NCBI RefSeq assembly: GCF_000237325.1
Contig: NC_017542.1
Coordinates: 5,031,001 to 5,095,000 of the forward strand
Reading direction: 5' to 3'
Length of the DNA: 64,000 bases
From: Paenibacillus polymyxa M1
GTDB taxonomy: Bacteria > Bacillota > Bacilli > Paenibacillales > Paenibacillaceae
A program made the position numbers and the translations under genes. Positions 55,141 to 62,149 of this stretch are shown piece after piece (within the stretch, counting starts at the first letter, position 1; every line of letters begins with the position of its first letter). Under the pieces are notes generated by a model. It did no database searches, was not told where the DNA came from, and was given only the letters and a program-made list of their open reading frames with translations.

Positions 55141-56874
55141 CTAGCCGTACAGCCGGGCGTAATAACCCCCGAGCGCCAGCAGGTCCTGATGGCGGCCCCG
55201 CTCGACGACCGTCCCTTGGTTCATGACGGTAATTAAATCCGCATGTTCCACGGTGCTGAGGCGGTGGGCGATCAGAATGGTGGTGCGCCCCTTCATCAAT
55301 ACGTTCAGGGCTTGCTGTACCCAATGCTGGGATTCGTTATCCAGTGCGGAAGTCGCTTCGTCCAGCAGCAGAATCGGGGCGTTTTTGAGAATCGCCCGGG
55401 CGATCGCAATTCGCTGCCTTTGTCCGCCCGACAACGACGCTCCTCTCTCTCCCACCGGCGTTTTATACTGTTCAGGAAGTTCCTGAATGAAATGGTGAGC
55501 GTACGCCGCTTTGGCCGCTTCGATCACTTCTTCATCCGTTGCATCCGGGTTGCCGTAGCGGATGTTTTCCTCAATCGTGCCGGTAAACAAGAACGGCTCC
55601 TGCGGAACGTATGCAATCTGCCTGCGGATTTCGTCCAGCGTGTAATGGCCGAACGGTTTGCCTTGGAGCAGGATTTCTCCGCTGTCCACAGGATAAAAGC
55701 CGAGCAGCAGCTTGATCAGCGTACTTTTGCCGCTGCCGCTGGCCCCCACGATAGCGGCGACCTGGCCGGGAAACACCTGCATGGAGATGTCGACAAGCAC
55801 CTTTTTATCCGCCTGATAGGAAAATTCCACATCGCGAAACTCCACCGCAGCCTCCGACACGAGCTCGCTGTGAGGAGATCCCAAACGATCCGGTTCCTCT
55901 TCCTCTCTTAGTACCTCTTGAATCCGGTGAGCGCCCGCGAGCGAATTTTGGGTCATCGACAGAACCATCCCCAAGTTCAACAAGGCGTGCGTCAGATTCA
56001 CTTGCAGAACCGCCAGGGCGGCGACACTTCCCATTCCCATCAGTCCGTAGGCATAAAGAAGACTGCCGATGACGATGATGCCGCAGAACGTGACGTAGCT
56101 GATAAAATGATTCACCGCAGCCTGCATGCCGTTCTTCTGCGCGGTTTGCCGAAGCGTCTGCGTCATTTGTTCGTTCAACGCCTCGTACTGGCCGTAAATC
56201 GTGCGGATGCGGAACAGCTTCACAATTTGAATGCCGCCCATAAAATCTTTGAATTTTTCGGTCATTTTACCGAGCGTTTGCAAGCCTTGTTCGGACAAAG
56301 CGCGAATATCCCGCGCAAATTTCAGACTGACCACGGAGGACAGCAGCAGAATGACGCAGGATACGCCGGCAAACCGCCAATCGATCAACACCATGGAGAC
56401 AATGGAGCCGATGCAAAAGACAACTTGAAGCAGCAAAACGAAGTAAACCTGCGAGAATGTAAACTCAACGGTCGTTACGTCGTTGTTCACCCGCGACAGC
56501 AAGTCCCCATGGTGCGTCTGCTCCAGGAATCTCGGCCGCACCCGGCACAGCTTGTCATAAAGACGCTCGCGGATATTCAGCACAGTCAGCTCGACACTGC
56601 GCTGGTATAAGTAAATGAACCAGGGAGAAATCACATTTTCCAGGAACAAGGCCGCGCCCAAAATAATAAAGGCTTCCACCATCAGGGACGTATCTCGGGA
56701 CACGGCGAAATCAACCAAGTTATGTACGACCAAGCTGAAGGCGATCAGGAACAATGTCTGGGTGAGCGCCGTCACGGCCAGGCCAATGGCGTACTGGGTT
56801 TTGCGCTTTCGGTTCATAAACATCAGCAAGTAGCCGAGTTCTTTCACTTGCGAGAGCCATCCGCCCTTTTTCAT
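55141..56874 (-). CDS. pmxD: Polymyxin ABC transporter half-protein PmxD (membrane domain fused to ATPase)
   Basis: 577 aa. Residues ~20-310 form a six-helix exporter membrane domain (type 1 ABC exporter). Residues ~340-577 are the ATPase: Walker A VGASGSGKSTLIKLLLG, Q-loop VPQEPFLFTG, signature LSGGQRQRIAIARAIL, Walker B ILLLDEATSALD, H-loop IAHRLSTVEHA. It begins within the stop of pmxC (ATGA overlap), so the two are made together and probably form a heterodimer. The known role of PmxC/PmxD is polymyxin export and self-protection. A 230-bp spacer separates it from pmxE. Confidence 0.93.
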   Translation of the reverse strand: MKKGGWLSQVKELGYLLMFMNRKRKTQYAIGLAVTALTQTLFLIAFSLVVHNLVDFAVSRDTSLMVEAFIILGAALFLENVISPWFIYLYQRSVELTVLNIRERLYDKLCRVRPRFLEQTHHGDLLSRVNNDVTTVEFTFSQVYFVLLLQVVFCIGSIVSMVLIDWRFAGVSCVILLLSSVVSLKFARDIRALSEQGLQTLGKMTEKFKDFMGGIQIVKLFRIRTIYGQYEALNEQMTQTLRQTAQKNGMQAAVNHFISYVTFCGIIVIGSLLYAYGLMGMGSVAALAVLQVNLTHALLNLGMVLSMTQNSLAGAHRIQEVLREEEEPDRLGSPHSELVSEAAVEFRDVEFSYQADKKVLVDISMQVFPGQVAAIVGASGSGKSTLIKLLLGFYPVDSGEILLQGKPFGHYTLDEIRRQIAYVPQEPFLFTGTIEENIRYGNPDATDEEVIEAAKAAYAHHFIQELPEQYKTPVGERGASLSGGQRQRIAIARAILKNAPILLLDEATSALDNESQHWVQQALNVLMKGRTTILIAHRLSTVEHADLITVMNQGTVVERGRHQDLLALGGYYARLYG

Positions 56875-58697
56875 GTGTACGCCACCTCCCTACGTTCGGC
56901 AGACTCGGTAAATTCCTGATAGTACGACTGGGCGTACAGTCCCTTCATCTTCAGCAATTGTTCATGAGTGCCCTTTTCAACAATACTCCCCTGTTCCATG
57001 ACCCAAATTTCATCGGCGTTTTGTACTGTAGAAAGCCGGTGGGCAATAACCATCGTCGTTCTCTGCTTCATCAATACGCCCAGCGCTTCCTGAACCGCGC
57101 TTTCCGACTCCGGATCAAGAGCCGACGTTGGCTCGTCCAGCAGCAGAACGGGAGCATCTTTCAGAAAAGCCCGGGCCATTGCAATGCGCTGGCGCTGCCC
57201 GCCGGACAAAAAGCCGCCGCGCTCTCCGACATATGTCTGGTAGCCGCCCTCAAGCTGCATAATGAAGGAATGCGCCTGAGCGGCTTTGGCGGCTTCGATA
57301 ATCTCGTCCATCGACGCTCCTTCCCGCCCGTAGCCGATATTTTCAGCGATCGTGCCGCTAAACAAATATGAATCCTGGGTTACCACGGAAAAATGCGACC
57401 GAAGCTGCTCCGGATCGGCGCCGTGGATCAGGCTGCCGAACACGCGGATCTCGCCCTGGTCCTCCGGAAGCGGATAAAAGCCGCATACAAGCTTAAACAC
57501 CGTGCTCTTCCCTCCGCCGCTCGCTCCGACAAGCGCGATCGTCTTCCCTTCCGGCACCGAGAAGCTAACATTCCGTAGGATCGGGGAGCTCTCCTCATAC
57601 CCGAAGGTTACGTTCTGAAACTCGATGGGGGCGGCGCTCGCTTTCGGAAGCGAACGGCCATTTTCCGTTTCGGTCGGCTGCTCGACGATTTCAGAGACCC
57701 TTCTCAGGGCACCGGCCATTTCGAACGTCCGCGTGATGAGCTCGGGAATATGCTCCAGCGGCTCCAGACACAGATTCAGCAAGTACAGGAAGGCGATCAG
57801 CTCTCCCGCGCCTAGCTGCCCTTTGTAGATCAAATAGCTTCCGTAACTGACGGCGAAAATGATCGGGCTGATCATCAGCGTCGAAAGCAGCGGGTTGACC
57901 CAAGCTTCCCGCTTTTTCACGGCCAACTTTTTTTGGGCCGTCAATTGCAGCAGCACTTGGTAGGAGCGAGATAACATGCCGGATAGCAGGTAGCTTTTTA
58001 CAATAGGCATACCCCCAAGCGTATCCTGGAGGTTGACGTTCATTCGGCCCATGTTCGCCTGGGCTTCCTCCGTCAACCGCTCCAACTGCTTGCCGATCCA
58101 TTGGGAAACCAGCAGCGCTACAGGAAATAACAGCAGGCTGTACAGCATCAGCTCCCATTGGAGGTAGATCAAATAAGCGAAACAGCCGATGAACAACAGC
58201 GGATGATAAAACCACTGGGCGAGGTCCCGAATCATAAACTGCTGGATGAGCTGCAGGTCGTTGTTGATCCGCGACAATACGTCGCCAGAGTGCTGCTTTT
58301 CCAAATAGGAGACCGGGAGTTTGCCGATATGACGCATGACATGGTTGCGGATATCCTGCACCGCAGAGGCGCTGCTTCGCTCCACGCCGAAGCTCATGAA
58401 AAACTTCGCCGGCACACCGATCAAGATGACCACAAAGACCGCGTACACGATTTGCAGAACGATTGGCCCCGCCCCCTTCTCGGCCTGGGTGGTCAGCTGC
58501 TCGATCAAACTTCCCGTCCATATCTCAATAACGGCGGCGGCAATCGCGGACAAGACACCGACGATCATCCAGCCTTTGTGACGGCTTACATAGGACATCA
58601 GCCAGCGGAACGCTTTCCAGGCGGCGTAAGCGGTTTGGCGTTTGGAAGGCGCCGCTGTGCCTTGTTCTAGAACAGACGGCTGGCGGTCAGCTTCCAT
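56871..58697 (-). CDS. pmxC: Polymyxin ABC transporter half-protein PmxC (membrane domain fused to ATPase)
   Basis: 608 aa. A hydrophilic N-terminal ~35 residues, then a six-helix membrane domain (IVGVLSAIAAAVIEIWTGSL, VILIGVPAKFFMSFGVERSS) and the ATPase: Walker A VGASGGGKSTVFKLVCG, Q-loop VTQDSYLFSG, signature LSGGQRQRIAMARAFL, Walker B VLLLDEPTSALD, H-loop IAHRLSTVQNA. Its start lies inside the end of pmxB (11-bp overlap) and its stop overlaps pmxD, tying transporter synthesis to the synthetase. Likely partner: PmxD. Confidence 0.93.
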   Translation of the reverse strand: MEADRQPSVLEQGTAAPSKRQTAYAAWKAFRWLMSYVSRHKGWMIVGVLSAIAAAVIEIWTGSLIEQLTTQAEKGAGPIVLQIVYAVFVVILIGVPAKFFMSFGVERSSASAVQDIRNHVMRHIGKLPVSYLEKQHSGDVLSRINNDLQLIQQFMIRDLAQWFYHPLLFIGCFAYLIYLQWELMLYSLLLFPVALLVSQWIGKQLERLTEEAQANMGRMNVNLQDTLGGMPIVKSYLLSGMLSRSYQVLLQLTAQKKLAVKKREAWVNPLLSTLMISPIIFAVSYGSYLIYKGQLGAGELIAFLYLLNLCLEPLEHIPELITRTFEMAGALRRVSEIVEQPTETENGRSLPKASAAPIEFQNVTFGYEESSPILRNVSFSVPEGKTIALVGASGGGKSTVFKLVCGFYPLPEDQGEIRVFGSLIHGADPEQLRSHFSVVTQDSYLFSGTIAENIGYGREGASMDEIIEAAKAAQAHSFIMQLEGGYQTYVGERGGFLSGGQRQRIAMARAFLKDAPVLLLDEPTSALDPESESAVQEALGVLMKQRTTMVIAHRLSTVQNADEIWVMEQGSIVEKGTHEQLLKMKGLYAQSYYQEFTESAERREVAYT

Positions 58698-61600
58698 GCA
58701 GTACCCCGGCCTCCGCTTCGATCTGCCGCTTGACTTGCTCTAAGATGTCTCGAATGACGACGGCCGTTTCTTCCACGCGCGCGAGTTCCAGCAATTCCTC
58801 GTGCGCACCCTCCAGCCGGTAATCGGAGTAAGCTTGCGTCGTTGCCCCCCGCCAGGAAGGCAATTGGTGCTCCAGGCGGAAAGCTTCGCTGTCCTTCGCA
58901 ATCAGTTCATAAATCCTGGCCGGGATCGTGCCGGAATTAATAAGCTGCGCTTCGTACGCCAAGGTCGCTTTGACCTTCCGATGAACCCGCTCCCGCACGA
59001 GCGGGTTGCTCATTAATTCCTTCTCTTCTTCGTCGAAATCCGCAAGCATTTCTTCAAGCTCTTTCTCCGACGTTTCAGAAGGCGTCAGCGCGTCCTTAAT
59101 CCACGAGTCCACCATGAGCACGTCCGTTACGGAATACCCTCTTTTCTCCATCGTTTTGGCTACCTCGAACGTCAGGTTGCCTCCGAAGCAGTAGCCGAGC
59201 AGCACGTAAGGTCCTTCCGACTGGATGCGGACGATCTCGTCCACATAACGGTTCAGCATGGCCTCGTAATCGACGGCATCGTCGATAAAATCAATGCCGT
59301 AGAGCACGAACCGGCCGTCGAGCCTGCTTGCGAGCTCTCGGTAACCGATGCCGAAACCGCTACCCGGAGGGAAGCAGAACACGTTCAGATCTCCTGCTTT
59401 ATTCAGCTTAATGAAGGAGTTTCCCCCTTTATCCAGGCCGAGATCCGACTCGCCGAAAGCCATGGCTTCAACTGTTACATTGTGGAATTGGCGGTTCAAA
59501 GGTATCTCGATGCCCGTTTCATCGTAAACGGCTTGAACGAGCCTCATCAGACTTAACGAATTGCCACCCAACTCAAAAAAGTTATCCTTTACGCCGACCT
59601 GCGGAACGCCAAGCGTATCCTGCCAGACGCGTGCGATCTTCATTTCGAGCAGCGTTCTCGGTGCGACATATTCCGCTCCTCCAGCCGCGGCTTCCTCCGG
59701 CGCGGGCAGTGCTTTGCGGTCGATTTTCCCGTTCGGGGTCAGCGGCATCCCCGAAAGCTGCACGAGGTGCGAAGGAATCATATACCCCGGAAGCTGCTTG
59801 GCGAGCTCCTCCTTGAGTTCATTCGCCGCCAGCCTCGTTTCCGCGACGTAATAAGCGACAAGCTGCTTATGGCCGTTCGCGTCGTCGCGGTCGAGCACCT
59901 TGGCTTCTTGCACGGCGGCGATCTTCAGTAGCTGCGTCTCGATTTCGTCCAACTCGATCCGGTACCCGCGGATTTTCACCTGGTGGTCGATCCGGCCCAG
60001 GTATTCGATGTTGCCGTCCGGCAGCCAAGCCGCCAAGTCACCCGAGCGGTACAGTTTCTCCCCCTCCGCAAACGGGGAATCGACGAACTTCTCCGCCGTC
60101 AGATCCGGACGGTTCAGGTATCCTCTCGCAAGGCCTTCCCCGGCCACGTACATTTCGCCCGCTACGCCAATCGGCACAGGGCGGCGGTTTTCATCCAGGA
60201 CGTACACCCTCAGCGTCGGGATCGGCTTGCCGATATTGCTCTTCGCCGCCTCCATTTCGACCCACGTTATTTCCTTATACGTCACGTGAACCGTCGTCTC
60301 GGTAATGCCATACATATTGATCAGCTTCGTCTCTGGGTACTTCGTCTTGAAGCCCTTGAGCAGCAGCGGACTCAGCGCTTCGCCCCCGAAGATGACGTTG
60401 CGAATCCGCAGATCGTACGGATGGTCCGCCAAGACCTTACGCAGCAGCTGATAGAAGTACGTTGGTGTCTGGTTCAAAATCGTGACCTGTTCGCGGCCCA
60501 GCAGCGCCAGGAAATCGGCCGGATTTTTCGCCGTGAGCGGCGGTACGATGACCAGCTTGCCTCCGTTCAGCAGCGCTCCGTACATTTCCCAGACGGAGAA
60601 ATCGAAGCAGAACGAGTGGAACAGCGTCCACGTGTCGGACGGCCCGAAGTCGAACAGGTTCTTGTCGTTGAACAGGAGCCGCACGACGTTCTTATGCTCG
60701 ATCAGTGTTCCTTTCGGTCTGCCGGTCGTTCCCGACGTGTAGATGACATATGCCAGGTTGCCCGGCCCGGAAATCGGCTCCAGGTTCGAAGCGTCCAGCG
60801 CATCGGCGGAGTCCGCCCCTCTGTCGCCCCAAACGAAATCGTCCAATTCGAGGCGCGTTCCTGCGAAGTTGGTCTTCTCGTGCAGATGCTTTTGAATCAG
60901 CAATAACGGCGCGCCCGAATCCTCGATCATGAAGCGGATGCGCTCCTCCGGGTAGTCGGGATCGACAGGCACGTATGCTCCGCCCGCTTTGAGAATCGCC
61001 AGAATGCCGACAACCATATCGAGCGAGCGTTCGGCCAGAATCGCTACCAACTGGTCCGCTTCTACTCCCGTCTCCCGCAGCTTCCGCGCAAGGCGGTTGG
61101 ATCGCTCGTTCAGCTCGCGGTAGGTCAGCTGCCGCTCGTTCATGACGGCGGCCACGTTGTCCGGGTAAAGCTCCGCCTGTTCTTCGAACAAGCCGTAAAT
61201 CGTTTTCCCCCGCTCGAACTCGGTTTCGGTGTCATTAAATCGCTTCAGCAGCGTCTCCCTCTCGTCTGGGGACAGCACATCGGCTTGTCCGAGCTCCAGA
61301 TCCGGCTGAAATAAAAGCACGGACAGCAGCCGAACAAGATGGTCGGCCGCCTGTTCCACAAATGCCCGCTCGTACCGCTGCCCATCAAAGCTTATTTCCA
61401 GCTCGATGGAGTGGTTTTGGCGGTCGAAGCGAAAAACCGTATCGGCCGCCACCCGGTTAACCAGCGGTTCCGGATGAATCGAGGCGAAGGATGCGACGGT
61501 GTTGACGACCGGGAGGCCGTCCCCCGTATAGTCCAGATGGAGCGGCTCCACCATTTTCCGAAAAGGCAGGTGCTGATGCTCCAGCGCCTCGCCGATGGAG

Positions 61601-61995
61601 GCTTTGATGCCCCCGAGCAGCGTTTTCAGCGTAGTCTGGCGGCTTACGGACGTCTTGATCACCAAGATGTCATGCGGCGGCGGAGTCCCGTCGGGGTCTG
61701 CGCTATAAGAAGGCATACCGATCAGCACTTGGTCCCGCCCGGTATATTTGAACAGCAGGCTTTTTACTCCTGCCAAAACAATCATGTACAAAGCCAAATC
61801 CGAACCGTTGGCGAGGCAAATGATTCTCTCCGAGAGTTCACTCGGCAGAGTACGGTGAAGCAAGCCCGGCTCGGCCGCAGCTTCCCCGTCGGCGGATAAT
61901 TTGGAGGATTGACTGTAGGGAAGGAAGCTCAGGCTGTCATCGGCGTCAAACTTGCCGCTCCAGTATCGTTCTTCCTTTTCAAACAAAGATTTCAT
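58687..61995 (-). CDS. pmxB: Polymyxin synthetase subunit PmxB (half C, Thr adenylation, T, thioesterase)
   Basis: 1102 aa; ATG follows AGGGGAGA and an in-frame stop lies just upstream. Residues 1-230 are only the C-terminal half of a condensation domain (YWSGKFDADD, ALYMIVLAGVKSLLFKYTG), with no HHxxxDG. A10 ~260-750 has pocket DFWNIGMVH for Thr. The T domain Ser is ~813 (FFELGGNSLSL). The TE, 850-1102, has the nucleophile elbow LLGYCFGGN, with Cys936 where Ser is usual, acid in LMVDSW and His in LEGAHEE. It adds Thr10 and closes the heptapeptide ring onto the Dab4 side chain. The preceding condensation domain (C10) is on PmxA. Confidence 0.94.
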   Translation of the reverse strand: MKSLFEKEERYWSGKFDADDSLSFLPYSQSSKLSADGEAAAEPGLLHRTLPSELSERIICLANGSDLALYMIVLAGVKSLLFKYTGRDQVLIGMPSYSADPDGTPPPHDILVIKTSVSRQTTLKTLLGGIKASIGEALEHQHLPFRKMVEPLHLDYTGDGLPVVNTVASFASIHPEPLVNRVAADTVFRFDRQNHSIELEISFDGQRYERAFVEQAADHLVRLLSVLLFQPDLELGQADVLSPDERETLLKRFNDTETEFERGKTIYGLFEEQAELYPDNVAAVMNERQLTYRELNERSNRLARKLRETGVEADQLVAILAERSLDMVVGILAILKAGGAYVPVDPDYPEERIRFMIEDSGAPLLLIQKHLHEKTNFAGTRLELDDFVWGDRGADSADALDASNLEPISGPGNLAYVIYTSGTTGRPKGTLIEHKNVVRLLFNDKNLFDFGPSDTWTLFHSFCFDFSVWEMYGALLNGGKLVIVPPLTAKNPADFLALLGREQVTILNQTPTYFYQLLRKVLADHPYDLRIRNVIFGGEALSPLLLKGFKTKYPETKLINMYGITETTVHVTYKEITWVEMEAAKSNIGKPIPTLRVYVLDENRRPVPIGVAGEMYVAGEGLARGYLNRPDLTAEKFVDSPFAEGEKLYRSGDLAAWLPDGNIEYLGRIDHQVKIRGYRIELDEIETQLLKIAAVQEAKVLDRDDANGHKQLVAYYVAETRLAANELKEELAKQLPGYMIPSHLVQLSGMPLTPNGKIDRKALPAPEEAAAGGAEYVAPRTLLEMKIARVWQDTLGVPQVGVKDNFFELGGNSLSLMRLVQAVYDETGIEIPLNRQFHNVTVEAMAFGESDLGLDKGGNSFIKLNKAGDLNVFCFPPGSGFGIGYRELASRLDGRFVLYGIDFIDDAVDYEAMLNRYVDEIVRIQSEGPYVLLGYCFGGNLTFEVAKTMEKRGYSVTDVLMVDSWIKDALTPSETSEKELEEMLADFDEEEKELMSNPLVRERVHRKVKATLAYEAQLINSGTIPARIYELIAKDSEAFRLEHQLPSWRGATTQAYSDYRLEGAHEELLELARVEETAVVIRDILEQVKRQIEAEAGVLHGS
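59929..61201. repeat. Long direct repeat R2 copy 2 (Thr adenylation domain in pmxB)
   Basis: Partner of 49091-50363. The identity ends abruptly on both sides, where the half C domain and the T domain are unlike module 2. Confidence 0.85.
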
Positions 61996-62033
61996 TCGTA
62001 TCTCCCCTAAAAATGAAGTGACCGCATGCCCCG

Positions 62034-62068
62034 GCGCAGGTCCGAAAAAGCTTGCTTTCGGCCTGCGC
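62034..62068. other. Strong hairpin in the pmxA-pmxB spacer
   Basis: GCGCAGG-CCGAAA pairs with TTTCGG-CCTGCGC around an 8-nt loop with one bulged base. It lies 39-73 bp before the pmxB start, with no T tract on the coding (minus) strand. It may mark an RNA-processing or stability site rather than a terminator. Confidence 0.6.
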
Positions 62069-62149
62069 GTTTACGGGCTTGGACGTTGTTCGCCGTCTTC
62101 CTTGGGATGCGCGCCGCTTTCATTTGACGGCGGAGGCGCGCTTGTAGGA

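Noticed and set aside
49091..61201. Long direct repeats as insertion sequences or transposon copies
   Set aside because: They coincide exactly with adenylation-domain coding sequence in frame, with no terminal inverted repeats or transposase; domain duplication or conversion explains them.
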